From Prochlorococcus marinus XMU1412 (lineage in GTDB: Bacteria > Cyanobacteriota > Cyanobacteriia > PCC-6307 > Cyanobiaceae): a stretch of DNA of 64,000 bases. A model generated the notes under the pieces. It searched no databases and was not told the origin of the DNA. It saw nothing but the letters and a program-made list of their open reading frames with translations. The stretch is taken from positions 1-64,000 of the forward strand of contig NZ_JAAORJ010000002.1 of assembly GCF_017696315.1 (NCBI RefSeq), written 5' to 3'. Position numbers and translations under genes: made by a program. Positions 18,015 to 27,469 of this stretch are shown piece after piece (the stretch's first letter is position 1; each line of letters opens with the position of its first letter).

Positions 18015-19184
18015 TTAAATATTTTTAGCTCTTTTAACTTTTAAAAGTGCATTATTTACTGCCTGTTGTTGATCTCTTTTAGTAATCCAGTGGTGATAAG
18101 TTTGAGTATGCAAACTAACAGAGTGTCCCATCATTCTGGCGGCCACAGTATCAGGTAAATCATAAAAAATTGTTCTTACTGCCCAAGCATGCCTTAGATC
18201 ATAAGGTTTTATTTGTAAAGAGTAACGCTTAAACTGGTCTGTAATTTTTTTTCCGATATTCTGTAAGGTTGTAATTTTAAGGTCTCTATTAATATTTGGT
18301 AGAAGTTCTGGATTTTCACCAAGTTTTGATAATTCGAACTTTTCAACCCATTCAGGATGAAATGGCCAAACTTGATGTTCCCCAGTTTTAGTCGTAGGTA
18401 AAACTCTAATAATTTTGTCCCCAAAATTAGTAAGAGAACTTAAATCACAAAAAAATACTTCATGATTCCTTAATCCATATGTAGCCATTAGACCAAAAAC
18501 AAATTTCCAAGACTTGTTTGGGATCTTCTCCCACATTTTCTCTATTAATTCGTCTTTTGGTAAATCTCTAAATCCTGCTTTGTTCAGACCATATCCTCTA
18601 GAATTTAATTTCCAATCTTCTGGTAGTTTAATGTCCAAAAACTTAGCCAATACACTTAAAGAAGTAGCGCATTGTTTCCTACTTCTGCTACCTTCCTTAT
18701 AACTTTCAAGAGTTTTTTGAAATATTCTTTCTAGAGCTTCATTCTCATAATCATTATAGATATTTAGGATTCTTTTCATATATGGTTTGTAAGAACTTCT
18801 CCAAGTAGTTTTTCTAGTGCTGGTTCTAAAATCACTTTTATTTTCTTTAAAAAAAAATTCCTCAAATTGATTTAATCTTTTTGGAAATTCAAACCCATCT
18901 TTTATTTCCTTTTTATAAGGCTTGCCTATCCAATTAATCCAATCAAATTGATTCAATTCTAATTGCAAATTGATTAATTGTAATTTTTTTTGGGCCTCTT
19001 CTAATCCAGAAATATCAGCCTTTAAACCAAGAGATATTCTTTGGATTTTAAAGTTATTGTTATCTTCTTTAGTGGGTAGTGAACCACGAATATTTAATTT
19101 ATCTCCTCTTTTCTCAATTTTAAGCTTGCTGCCTTGAGTAGCAAATTTATCATTGACATTATTAATTTCCTGAATTACGTTCAT
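18015..19184 (-). CDS. Stand-alone tyrosine recombinase (phage-integrase family)
   Basis: 389 residues. The C-terminal half is the catalytic domain: ATYGLRNHEVF carries the first catalytic Arg, KPYDLRHAWAVR the second Arg, MMGHSVSLHTQTYHHW the late His and the nucleophilic Tyr. In box II the usual H-x-L-R-H has Tyr in place of the first His (YDLRH). The N-terminal half resembles a core-binding region. No excisionase, att repeats, tRNA or phage genes are next to it; cobO and hemH flank it. It looks like a resident gene rather than the edge of an island. Role unknown. Confidence 0.78.
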   Translation of the reverse strand: MNVIQEINNVNDKFATQGSKLKIEKRGDKLNIRGSLPTKEDNNNFKIQRISLGLKADISGLEEAQKKLQLINLQLELNQFDWINWIGKPYKKEIKDGFEFPKRLNQFEEFFFKENKSDFRTSTRKTTWRSSYKPYMKRILNIYNDYENEALERIFQKTLESYKEGSRSRKQCATSLSVLAKFLDIKLPEDWKLNSRGYGLNKAGFRDLPKDELIEKMWEKIPNKSWKFVFGLMATYGLRNHEVFFCDLSSLTNFGDKIIRVLPTTKTGEHQVWPFHPEWVEKFELSKLGENPELLPNINRDLKITTLQNIGKKITDQFKRYSLQIKPYDLRHAWAVRTIFYDLPDTVAARMMGHSVSLHTQTYHHWITKRDQQQAVNNALLKVKRAKNI

Positions 19185-19249
19185 TTACTTATATAATTGA
19201 CCATATAATGACGTTTTTAATGTTGATTTTCAATCTTCATAAATTTTAA

Positions 19250-20425
19250 ATGGATAAAATAGGCGTCTTACTAATGAATTTAGGAGGGCCTGAACGCATT
19301 ACTGATGTAGGCCCATTCTTATACAATCTTTTTTCTGATCCAGAAATTATCAGGACCCCTTTCCCTGTTTTTCAAAAGCCCCTAGCTTGGTTAATTAGCA
19401 CGCTTAGGAGTACCACTTCACAACAGGCTTACCTTTCTATAGGTGGAGGTTCACCTATCAGAAGGATAACCGAACAACAAGCAAGAGAATTACAATCTAA
19501 ATTAAGGAACAAGGGATTTAACGCTACTACCTACATCGCTATGAGGTATTGGCATCCTTTCACCGAATCAGCAATTGCTGATATGAAAGCAGATGGCATA
19601 GATCAAGTAGTTGTAATACCCTTGTATCCACATTTTTCGATAAGTACAAGTGGTTCGAGCTTTAGGGAATTAAAAAAATTGCGAGATTCTGATGATGAAT
19701 TTAAGAAGGTTCCAATGAGATGTGTAAGGAGTTGGTTTAGTCAAGAAGGTTACTTAAAGTCTATGGTTGAATTAATTTCTGAACAAATTTCACTTTGTGA
19801 ATCACCTTCAAAAGCCCATATTTTTTTCACTGCACATGGAGTTCCTAAGAGTTACGTAGAGGAAGCTGGAGACCCTTACAAACAACAAATTGAAGATTGT
19901 TCTTTATTAATCATTAATGAGTTGGAAAAATGTTTAGGGCATAGTAACCCTCATACCCTTTCTTATCAAAGTAGAGTTGGTCCTGTGGAATGGTTGAAGC
20001 CTTATACAGAAGAAGTGTTAGCTGATCTTGGAAGGTCAAATGTTAATGATCTGATTGTGGTTCCTATAAGTTTCGTTGGAGAGCATATCGAAACATTGCA
20101 AGAAATTGATATTGAATATAAAGAAATTGCTGAAAAGGCTGGTATTAAAAACTTTCGGAGAGTTAAGGCTTTAAATACTCATCCTACTTTTATTGATGGC
20201 CTTAGTGATCTAGTGATTTCCTGCTTGGAAGGCCCTCTTGTTAATTTAGAAGAGGCTTCACAGTTGCCTGAAAAAGTTAAACTTTATCCTCAAGAGAAGT
20301 GGCAATGGGGTTGGAATAATAGTTCAGAAGTTTGGAACGGAAGGGTCGCAATGATTATTTTTCTTGTGCTTTTTATTGAACTTATTTCAGGCTCTGGACC
20401 TTTACATAAATTAGGCATTTTATAA
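19250..20425 (+). CDS. hemH: Ferrochelatase with C-terminal chlorophyll a/b-binding-like helix
   Basis: 391 residues. HemH inserts ferrous iron into protoporphyrin IX to make haem. Signatures include [11 protein letters not shown] at the N-terminus, the catalytic-His segment [12 protein letters not shown] and [12 protein letters not shown]. The last 40 residues carry the motif EVWNGRVAM (about 360-368) followed by a hydrophobic helix, the generic LHC/HLIP pattern seen as a tail on cyanobacterial and plastid ferrochelatases. It anchors the enzyme in thylakoids and may bind pigment. The gene is divergent from the integrase-like gene. Confidence 0.97.
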   Translation: MDKIGVLLMNLGGPERITDVGPFLYNLFSDPEIIRTPFPVFQKPLAWLISTLRSTTSQQAYLSIGGGSPIRRITEQQARELQSKLRNKGFNATTYIAMRYWHPFTESAIADMKADGIDQVVVIPLYPHFSISTSGSSFRELKKLRDSDDEFKKVPMRCVRSWFSQEGYLKSMVELISEQISLCESPSKAHIFFTAHGVPKSYVEEAGDPYKQQIEDCSLLIINELEKCLGHSNPHTLSYQSRVGPVEWLKPYTEEVLADLGRSNVNDLIVVPISFVGEHIETLQEIDIEYKEIAEKAGIKNFRRVKALNTHPTFIDGLSDLVISCLEGPLVNLEEASQLPEKVKLYPQEKWQWGWNNSSEVWNGRVAMIIFLVLFIELISGSGPLHKLGIL

Positions 20426-20531
20426 AGAAAAATTGAAATTTATTAAATAGTTTTTAATCTATTAAAAGATTATTTTGAATACATTTCTGACATTACATTT
20501 CTAAATGAGGCAAAAGTATTTAATTAAGTTT

Positions 20532-20550
20532 AATATTTATAGTAAATATT
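20532..20550. promoter_or_regulatory. AT-rich inverted repeat just before ilvB
   Basis: AATATTTA-TAG-TAAATATT is a perfect dyad ending 11 bp before the GTG start of ilvB. It could occlude or shape the start region of the mRNA. All arms are A/T only, so chance is a real alternative. Confidence 0.25.
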
Positions 20551-20561
20551 GAATTTCTTTA

Positions 20562-22325
20562 GTGACTCTTACTTCGAGATCCTTTTCAAAGGGTAGTTCA
20601 AAACATGAAAATCCAGTTTGGATAACTGGTGCAGACGCACTAATGGATTCTTTAAAAATTCATGGAGTAAAAGTTATATTTGGATATCCCGGGGGAGCCA
20701 TACTACCAATCTATGATGCTGTGCATAAGGCAGAACAAGAAGGTTGGTTAAAGCATTATATGGTTAGGCATGAGCAAGGTGGATCACATGCGGCTGATGG
20801 ATATGCAAGATCTACTGGTGAAGTAGGAGTATGTTTTGGAACCTCAGGCCCCGGTGCAACAAATTTGGTAACTGGAATTGCTACTGCGCAAATGGATTCA
20901 GTCCCCCTAGTTGTAGTTACAGGTCAAGTCCCAAGACCTGCTATAGGAACTGACGCTTTTCAAGAAACTGATATTTTTGGCATAACTCTTCCAATAGTGA
21001 AACATTCATGGGTAATAAGAGATCCTTCAGATATAGCGAAAATAGTTTCTGAAGCTTTTTTTATAGCCTCATCTGGAAGACCTGGCCCTGTTTTAATTGA
21101 TATACCCAAAGATGTAGGTCAGGAGTTCTTTAATTACCAAAGAGTTTTGCCTGGTGAGATTATCCCTAAAGGATTTAAAAGGAATGGAGAAATTAATGAT
21201 TCCGATATCAATAAAGCAATAAAATTAATAGAAGATTCTGAAAGACCTCTTTTATACGTAGGTGGTGGGGCAATATCTTCAGGGGCTCATGATGAAATAA
21301 AAACTTTGGCAAAGAATTATCAAATACCAGTTACCACAACCTTAATGGGGAAGGGCGCTTTTGATGAAAAAGACAATTTATCAGTAGGGATGTTAGGAAT
21401 GCATGGAACTGCTTACGCAAATTTCGCTGTTACAGAATGCGATCTTTTAATTGCTATTGGAGCTAGATTCGATGATAGGGTGACAGGAAAATTAGATACT
21501 TTTGCACCTAATGCAAAGGTAATTCATATAGATATCGACCCAGCAGAAGTTAATAAAAATAGACGTGTAGATGTTGCAATTGTTTCTGATGTTTCAAAAG
21601 CTGTTCTTAAAATTAATGAACAATCTCTAAAAAACAAACTTACTTTTCAGACAAAAAACTGGTTAGAAAAAATTGATTTTTGGAAAAATAAACACCCTTT
21701 ATATGATCCGCCTAAAGAAGGAGAAATTTATCCTCAAGAGGTTCTTTTAAAAGTGAGAGAATTTTCACCTGAAGCTTATATAACTACAGATGTAGGACAA
21801 CATCAGATGTGGGCTGCTCAATATCTTAGGAATTCTCCAAGAAAATGGATTAGTAGTGCAGGCTTAGGAACTATGGGTTTTGGATTGCCAGCGGCAATTG
21901 GAGTAAAAGCAGCCTTGCCTGATTCAGATGTAATTTGTATTGCAGGAGATGCAAGTGTCTTAATGAATATTCAAGAATTAGGAACTTTATCTCAATATGG
22001 TCTAAAGGTGAAATTGGTTATTATCAATAATCGCTGGCAAGGGATGGTAAGACAATGGCAGGAAAGTTTCTACGATGAAAGATATTCCTCATCTGATATG
22101 AGTTGTGGCGAGCCTGATTTTGTAAAACTTGCTGAGTCTTTTGGAGTTAAGGGATACTTGATTTCTGATAGAAAACAACTACAGAATGAATTAAAACATG
22201 CGCTTGATTATGACGGCCCTGCATTGATTAATATCCTTGTGAGAAGAGGTGAAAATTGTTATCCAATGGTCCCTCCTGGTAAAAGTAATGCTCAAATGGT
22301 TGGATATGTTAATTGTGAAGACTAA
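20562..22325 (+). CDS. ilvB: Acetolactate synthase, large (catalytic) subunit
   Basis: 587 residues from GTG 20562. The enzyme condenses two pyruvates (or pyruvate and 2-oxobutyrate) in valine, leucine and isoleucine synthesis. The thiamine-diphosphate enzyme signatures are present: [12 protein letters not shown], the catalytic-Glu stretch [16 protein letters not shown], and the C-terminal cofactor motif around [14 protein letters not shown] and [12 protein letters not shown]. There is no small subunit gene beside it. No Shine-Dalgarno is evident before the GTG. Confidence 0.96.
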   Translation: MTLTSRSFSKGSSKHENPVWITGADALMDSLKIHGVKVIFGYPGGAILPIYDAVHKAEQEGWLKHYMVRHEQGGSHAADGYARSTGEVGVCFGTSGPGATNLVTGIATAQMDSVPLVVVTGQVPRPAIGTDAFQETDIFGITLPIVKHSWVIRDPSDIAKIVSEAFFIASSGRPGPVLIDIPKDVGQEFFNYQRVLPGEIIPKGFKRNGEINDSDINKAIKLIEDSERPLLYVGGGAISSGAHDEIKTLAKNYQIPVTTTLMGKGAFDEKDNLSVGMLGMHGTAYANFAVTECDLLIAIGARFDDRVTGKLDTFAPNAKVIHIDIDPAEVNKNRRVDVAIVSDVSKAVLKINEQSLKNKLTFQTKNWLEKIDFWKNKHPLYDPPKEGEIYPQEVLLKVREFSPEAYITTDVGQHQMWAAQYLRNSPRKWISSAGLGTMGFGLPAAIGVKAALPDSDVICIAGDASVLMNIQELGTLSQYGLKVKLVIINNRWQGMVRQWQESFYDERYSSSDMSCGEPDFVKLAESFGVKGYLISDRKQLQNELKHALDYDGPALINILVRRGENCYPMVPPGKSNAQMVGYVNCED

Positions 22326-22393
22326 TTTTTTTTAAATTCGTCATTTTAAAAAATTAACTTTAAGATAATTTAAAAAACTTAGATATTTCGAAA

Positions 22394-22744
22394 TTGAAAA
22401 AATTATCAAAAATTTTAATCATAGCCTGCTTGATTGTTCTTAATCCTGTAATAGTTAACTCGGCCGAAATTCTTCAAATTAAAAGTTCAAATACTATTTT
22501 GGTGGGGGATCAAAATAGGAATTTAACGATTGGACTATTTTGTGTAGATGTAAATGAAATTGACGAGCTTGAAGCAACTAATTTACTTAAGAGTGAATTC
22601 CCAAGGGGAAGCAAAGTGAAAATAAAACCTTTTGGTTTCAAAGATAATGTTTTGTTAGCCAAAGTTTTTAATATTAAAGGTACAAAGGAGATGACCGAAT
22701 TATTAGTTGCTAAAGACTTAACTAGTGAAATTTGTCAAAGTTAA
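22394..22744 (+). CDS. Small secreted protein, weakly nuclease(SNase)-like
   Basis: 116 residues from a TTG start. The first 24 residues form a signal peptide (KKLSKILIIACLIVLNPVIV then NSAE). The mature part has a pattern like the staphylococcal-nuclease OB-fold: LTIGLFCVDVNEIDELEATNLL, then GSKVKIKPFGFKDNVLLAKVF. The catalytic Arg/Glu residues are not clearly present, so nuclease activity is doubtful. It converges with the laccase-domain gene with a 6-bp gap. I would call it an exported protein of unknown function. Confidence 0.6.
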   Translation: MKKLSKILIIACLIVLNPVIVNSAEILQIKSSNTILVGDQNRNLTIGLFCVDVNEIDELEATNLLKSEFPRGSKVKIKPFGFKDNVLLAKVFNIKGTKEMTELLVAKDLTSEICQS

Positions 22745-22750
22745 CTATCT

Positions 22751-23386
22751 CTATGAACAAATTAAATTCCATTGTCTCGAGAATGTTTTGCACTTTCTCC
22801 AAGAATTAAATTCATTTTTTAATTTGTATGTGCATAAATTTGAAATGTCTATATTTGTATTAGGAATGTTCTCACATAAAAGTTGTCTATAGGCAGATCT
22901 TTTGAGATCAAGTTGATTTAAGTTTTGCTCTTTGATGTGATTTGAATCACTAAAACAAAGATCTTTTTCAGTTTTAGTCAAATTCACCGTTATTTTTTTG
23001 TTTTCGGCCTTTCTATAAAATTCCTTGAATGTAAATTGATCAACTAGATAATTTTCCTTAGAAATAGCTGGTCCAATGGCAACAAGTAAGTCATCTCTAG
23101 ATGCCCCAAAATTTTCGAAAATTTTAACTAAATTTTTTATTATTTTTTTTTCTAATCCTTTTCTTCCACAATGTAAGGCTGCTATATTTCTTGTCCTTTT
23201 ATCTGCAAAAAATATTGGCATGCAATCAGCTGTATAAATCCACAAGTTTTGATTGCATTTATTGCCAAAAAGACCATCTGCATTAGTCTTATTACCTTCT
23301 TGCGAAAGTGATCCAAGAACTATTTCATTACTGTGAATTTGATTGGAAACACAATTTATGTAATTTTCATTAAAGTGATTTCCCAA
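22751..23386 (-). CDS. YfiH/YlmD-type multicopper-oxidase-like (laccase domain) protein, start uncertain
   Basis: The 211-residue open frame from TTG 23386 has the family metal-site segments: a His in QIHSNEIV, TADCMPIFFAD and ALHCGRKG. The usual HAGWRG is altered to HCGRKG. The family is now linked to purine-nucleoside phosphorylase/adenosine deaminase activity or peptidoglycan editing (PgeF). Normal members are about 250 residues. The same frame stays open upstream to 23563, and its codons encode a plausible family N-terminus (YNFKHAYFTKSSS before LGNH), but no ATG, GTG or TTG occurs there. The true start may be a rare ATT (23533 or 23491). The upstream frame overlaps the Tab2-like gene end. 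Confidence 0.75.
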   Translation of the reverse strand: MGNHFNENYINCVSNQIHSNEIVLGSLSQEGNKTNADGLFGNKCNQNLWIYTADCMPIFFADKRTRNIAALHCGRKGLEKKIIKNLVKIFENFGASRDDLLVAIGPAISKENYLVDQFTFKEFYRKAENKKITVNLTKTEKDLCFSDSNHIKEQNLNQLDLKRSAYRQLLCENIPNTNIDISNLCTYKLKNEFNSWRKCKTFSRQWNLICS

Positions 23387-23555
23387 TAATTGAAGAAATT
23401 TCTCAGAGCTAGACTTCGTAAAATAGGCATGTTTGAAATTATATTTACTAAGGATAGGGGATGAATAATACTCAAATTTTTTGTTCTGAATGAAAAATTC
23501 AGCTTTTGAGAAATATATTTCTTTGTATTGAATAGTTCCAGCTCCTAATCTGAAT

Positions 23556-24461
23556 TTATGAAATTAATTCAATATCTCTCAAGATCCAGAATCCTGCAAA
23601 TTTTTCGATGTATGGCGTTGACTGTATGGAAATAAATTGATAACCAAAAGAATTTTTTTTATTCTCTAAAAATTTGGTACTCAAAATGTTTGCATCTTTT
23701 TCTGGCAAATCAGTTACCAGCCAATTATCGTCTTCTGAAGCTTCAAGTATGAGTTGGTTCTTATTGATGACTAATTTAATAGGCTCTAAACAACTGAACC
23801 ATGCAGAAAGTGCTAAAGATCTATCTTTGCTAAAAAGTCTCAATCCAGGAACTAAGTAATTATTATCTAAATCTTGCTGAATTGGGAAAATATCTCCAAA
23901 TTCTATAGGCCAATTTTCTGCTGATTTTAATTCGCCAATAGATATTTCAGAGATAGTTAAAGCATCGCCCCTTACTGCTTCTGGCAGTGGTTGAGGAGAG
24001 TTTTCCATTTTAGAAGTAAAAGTAGGGGCCAATACGCCTCTTACATAACCTTTTTCCTTTGGATAAATCTCTTTTTCAAGGAATTCGATTCTATCTAATA
24101 AATCGTAAGTTCTCCTACTTACAATAGCCTCAATACTCAGGGCCTCCAGAGATTTCTTAATGATAGATTTCATTGACGACCTCCAAAATCGAACTATTGA
24201 AGGTTTCCCCCAGCCTTGTTTTTTTGCTTCACTTATTGCTTCATCTAGTGCCTTTGTAAGCCATACTGAATTAACTTCATTTGCAGGGCATTTTTTATTC
24301 CAAAGAAAAACACCTTCTGTCTTATAACTTCTTGTAGAGCAAATAATTAACTCCCACCTTTTTTTTCCATTTGATTCAATAATTGGTCTTGAGTAAAAGT
24401 CTAATTCCCAATCTGAAATTTTTAATTTAAGACTAGACTCCATTTCTTTATTTATGTTCAT
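23556..24461 (-). CDS. Tab2/Atab2-family RNA-binding protein
   Basis: 301 residues. The N-terminal WELDFYSRPIIESNGKKRWEL and the segment KPSIVRFWRSSMKSII match the Tab2/Atab2 family (DUF1092). In algae and plants it helps translate photosystem I mRNA such as psaB; the cyanobacterial members are less studied. Its start overlaps the stop of the S1-domain protein gene by 4 bp, so both RNA-binding proteins are likely made from one transcript. The end abuts and probably overlaps the laccase-domain gene. Confidence 0.85.
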   Translation of the reverse strand: MNINKEMESSLKLKISDWELDFYSRPIIESNGKKRWELIICSTRSYKTEGVFLWNKKCPANEVNSVWLTKALDEAISEAKKQGWGKPSIVRFWRSSMKSIIKKSLEALSIEAIVSRRTYDLLDRIEFLEKEIYPKEKGYVRGVLAPTFTSKMENSPQPLPEAVRGDALTISEISIGELKSAENWPIEFGDIFPIQQDLDNNYLVPGLRLFSKDRSLALSAWFSCLEPIKLVINKNQLILEASEDDNWLVTDLPEKDANILSTKFLENKKNSFGYQFISIQSTPYIEKFAGFWILRDIELIS

Positions 24462-25660
24462 TTGTTTTGTTCTTTTTTATCAAAGAGTGCTTTAGTTTTT
24501 AGTGCCCTCTCTGCGGCTTCTTGCATAACCTTTTGCTTATCAATAATTAATTCTCCCGCAGAGTTTTCAAGGAGTGCTGTATTGAGACCAATGCGCCCTT
24601 TTTCGAGGTCAATTTCAGATATTAAAGCTTTTATAATTTCCCCTTCTCTAAAAACTTCTCTTAAAGAACGAATCGATCCATTTGTTAGTGAGGATTGATG
24701 AAGAAGTCCACTAGCTCCACCTAAATCAATAAAAAAGCCATATGGTTTTACAGCTAAAACTTCTCCTTCAATTAGTTGTCCCAATTCTAGACTTGTAAGT
24801 TTAGAGACTAATGATGCTTTCTTTTCAGAGAGAACTAATTTTCTAGATTCTGGATTAACTTCAAGAAACGCTACTTTTAGAGTTTTGCCAACAAATGATT
24901 GATAATCTTGACCATCTTCAAGTTGAGATCTTGGGATGAATCCTCTTAATCCATCTACATCACAAGTAAGCCCACCTCTGTTAAATCCATTAATTAAAAC
25001 GTTAATTAATTCTCCATTTTTTGCGGAACTTGATACTTTCTCCCAACTTTGCCTGAGAATTAATGCCCGAGCACTCACTGTTACCATTCCATCAGCATTT
25101 TGTTCTTTGATAACCAAGACTTCCATTTCTAGGCCCATAGAAAACTTTTCTTTAAAGTTAGTTATGACACCCAAACCACATTCTTTTTTGGGCATATAAC
25201 CAGGTGCTTTTCCACCAATGTCAACATATAATCCATCACTTTCGATTGCTATAACCTTACCTGAAATTGTTTCTCCAGTAGCCCCAATTGGCTCATTTGC
25301 ATTTAAAGCCTCCAAAAAAGCACTTTCATCAAAATCGAATTCATCAACTTTTCTTTCTAATTGAAAATCTGTGTTTTGCTTAGAAAAATTAAGAGGTCTA
25401 TTTAAATCTTGTTGAGGAATATCAAAATCCTTGGTCTTTTCATTACTTTCTTCAATTTCTTTTACTGAATTATCTTTAATGATTTGAGGATTAACTGCAA
25501 TATTCTCTTTTTTAATATCTTCTTGCGAATTTGTTCGCTCATCATGTATTTCTTTAGATTTTTTTTGAGAATCTTTCTTGCTTATGTGAAGTACCTGCAG
25601 AGGTTTTTTATTGCCCTTTGGTTGGATATTATCTTGGGCATTTTTATTACTGACTCCCAT
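24458..25660 (-). CDS. rps1b: S1-domain RNA-binding protein (ribosomal protein S1 homologue B)
   Basis: 400 residues. The first 115 residues are polar, charged and probably disordered. Three S1-type OB domains follow: about 118-190 (GKVIAIESDGLYVDIGGKAPGY), 205-270 (NGFNRGGLTCDVDGLRGFIP) and 290-360 (GEVLAVKPYGFFIDLGGASG). This matches the second, shorter S1-like protein of cyanobacteria (Nbp1). It probably binds mRNA leaders rather than replacing full-length S1. It is upstream of the Tab2-like gene with a 4-bp overlap, and is divergent from the creatininase-family gene. Confidence 0.85.
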   Translation of the reverse strand: MGVSNKNAQDNIQPKGNKKPLQVLHISKKDSQKKSKEIHDERTNSQEDIKKENIAVNPQIIKDNSVKEIEESNEKTKDFDIPQQDLNRPLNFSKQNTDFQLERKVDEFDFDESAFLEALNANEPIGATGETISGKVIAIESDGLYVDIGGKAPGYMPKKECGLGVITNFKEKFSMGLEMEVLVIKEQNADGMVTVSARALILRQSWEKVSSSAKNGELINVLINGFNRGGLTCDVDGLRGFIPRSQLEDGQDYQSFVGKTLKVAFLEVNPESRKLVLSEKKASLVSKLTSLELGQLIEGEVLAVKPYGFFIDLGGASGLLHQSSLTNGSIRSLREVFREGEIIKALISEIDLEKGRIGLNTALLENSAGELIIDKQKVMQEAAERALKTKALFDKKEQNK

Positions 25661-25726
25661 TGTAGGTAAAATAAGAATAATTAATTATTAACATACTCTA
25701 AATGTTAGTACTCAAAATTAAAATTA

Positions 25727-26521
25727 ATGAACCTTAAACCAATACCTAATAAATTTGAATATTTAAATTGGCAAGAAATTGAGAGTATTGCAAAAGAAAA
25801 AAGATCAACAGTGATTTGGCCATTCGGTGCTGTTGAGCAACATGGACCCCATTTACCTCTTGCTACAGATAGTATTTTTGTTGATGAAATCATTAATGAA
25901 GTTTTAAAATTATTCTCTTCCGATATTCCATTAAAAAAACTTCCAACACAATATATTGGTTTTTCACCAGAACATAAGGGATTCGCCGGGACAATTTCAC
26001 TTTCTTCAAATTTAATAACTGCAATGATTAAGGAAGTCGGAGGTCAATTATCTGAAATGGGTTTTAAAAGATTGATATTGATTAATGGACATGGAGGTCA
26101 AATCTCACTTCTAAATACAGCGGCAAGAGAGCTAAGAAGTTTCTCCCCAGGGATGGCAGTTTTCCCTTGTTTCTTATGGAGTGGTGTTAATGGATTAAGT
26201 GAATTGTTAACAAAAACTGAGATCGAGGATGGGCTTCATGCTTCATTAGCTGAAACAAGTTTGATGCTTGCTTTAAAACCAGAATTAGTAGGCGATGAAC
26301 GCCCAAATGAGGGAATTAAAGGAAAGATCCCAGAAGGTTGGAGTCTAGAGGGAAATGCGCCTACTGCTTGGCTTACTGATGACTTTAGTAAATCAGGTGT
26401 TATAGGAGATAGTAGAGGAGCAAATGAGTCTTTAGGGAAAAATTTAAAGGAATTATTGATTAATCATTGGTTCAAATTGATTATGAATCTGATGCAATCA
26501 GATTGGCCAAACAATTCTTAA
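25727..26521 (+). CDS. Creatininase-family amidohydrolase
   Basis: 264 residues. Metal-binding and family motifs are clear: WPFGAVEQHGPHLPLATD (residues 31-48), HKGFAGTISL and INGHGGQ (about residues 119-125), and a later HASLAETSLML. Family members include creatinine amidohydrolase and the FAPy/mycofactocin maturation enzymes, so the substrate here is open. The gene is divergent from rps1b. It precedes the alkane-synthesis genes, separated from ado by 111 bp that carry a separate promoter-like sequence. Confidence 0.85.
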   Translation: MNLKPIPNKFEYLNWQEIESIAKEKRSTVIWPFGAVEQHGPHLPLATDSIFVDEIINEVLKLFSSDIPLKKLPTQYIGFSPEHKGFAGTISLSSNLITAMIKEVGGQLSEMGFKRLILINGHGGQISLLNTAARELRSFSPGMAVFPCFLWSGVNGLSELLTKTEIEDGLHASLAETSLMLALKPELVGDERPNEGIKGKIPEGWSLEGNAPTAWLTDDFSKSGVIGDSRGANESLGKNLKELLINHWFKLIMNLMQSDWPNNS

Positions 26522-26587
26522 ATAAGTTTAAGTAAAAAATGTGACTTAACAATTGAAACTATTTTCATGATATTTAAATAAACTCTC

Positions 26588-26593
26588 TATAAT
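26588..26593 (+). promoter_or_regulatory. Candidate -10 box for ado
   Basis: A consensus TATAAT lies 45 bp before the ATG at 26633. A transcript starting about seven bases on would begin near 26600, giving an untranslated leader of about 33 bases and leaving the earlier ATG at 26606 too close to the 5' end. No good -35 box is seen. Confidence 0.4.
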
Positions 26594-26632
26594 CGTGTAA
26601 TATTCATGCATAATGAGCTAAAGATTACTGAC

Positions 26633-27361
26633 ATGCAAACTCTAGAATCAAATAAAAAAACTATTGAAGAATCGACTAATCCGATTTCTTTAGATTTGCC
26701 CGACTTCACTACAGATTCTTATAAGGATGCATATAGCAGAATCAATGCAATTGTTATAGAAGGAGAGCAAGAGGCTCATGATAATTACATTTCAATAGCA
26801 ACTTTAATTCCAAATGAGTTAGAGGAGTTAACTAAATTGGCTAGAATGGAAATGAAGCATAAAAAAGGCTTTACTGCATGTGGTAGAAATTTAGGTGTAG
26901 TAGCTGATATGGAATTTGCTAAAAAATTCTTTTCTAAATTACATGGTAATTTTCAAATTGCTCTTGAAAAAGGAAATTTAACAACATGTCTTTTAATACA
27001 AGCTATATTAATTGAAGCATTTGCAATCTCTGCTTATAACGTCTACATAAGAGTTGCCGATCCTTTTGCAAAGAAAATAACGGAAGGAGTTGTGAAAGAT
27101 GAATATCTTCATTTAAATTATGGTCAAGAGTGGCTTAAAGAGAATCTATCTACTTGTAAAGAGGAATTAATGGAAGCTAATAAGGTTAATCTTCCGTTAA
27201 TTAAAAAAATGCTAGATGAAGTAGCAGATGATGCATCAGTTTTAGCTATGGACAGAGAAGAATTAATGGAAGAATTTATGATTGCTTATCAAGATACATT
27301 GATGGAAATAGGTCTAGATAATAGAGAAATTGCAAGAATGGCTATGGCAGCTATCGTCTGA
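26633..27361 (+). CDS. ado: Aldehyde-deformylating oxygenase (cyanobacterial alkane synthase)
   Basis: 242 residues from ATG 26633. An earlier in-frame ATG at 26606 is rejected because the shorter start fits the candidate promoter and the family N-terminus. This ferritin-like di-iron enzyme turns fatty aldehydes into alkanes plus formate. All six metal ligands are present: Glu45, Glu73, His76 (MEMKHKKGF), Glu128 (LIEAF), Glu157 and His160 (KDEYLHLNYG). The gene sits directly before aar, the usual cyanobacterial pairing, so acyl-ACP is taken to pentadecane/heptadecane by the two products. Confidence 0.96.
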   Translation: MQTLESNKKTIEESTNPISLDLPDFTTDSYKDAYSRINAIVIEGEQEAHDNYISIATLIPNELEELTKLARMEMKHKKGFTACGRNLGVVADMEFAKKFFSKLHGNFQIALEKGNLTTCLLIQAILIEAFAISAYNVYIRVADPFAKKITEGVVKDEYLHLNYGQEWLKENLSTCKEELMEANKVNLPLIKKMLDEVADDASVLAMDREELMEEFMIAYQDTLMEIGLDNREIARMAMAAIV

Positions 27362-27469
27362 TTACATTTCTAATTATTTAACGATTTTAATAATTAATCA
27401 ATCCTATTTAAGTAGTTACCTCTGTGCTATTGTTCATAACATCGTATAGAAACCATTTATAAATTTTAA

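Noticed and set aside
18015-19250. Genomic island or prophage marked by the integrase-like gene
   Set aside because: Neighbours are core genes on both sides, and no tRNA, direct repeats or phage genes are present.
24462-25199. Plus-strand frames antisense to rps1b
   Set aside because: They lie wholly inside a well-supported gene and have no recognisable motif.
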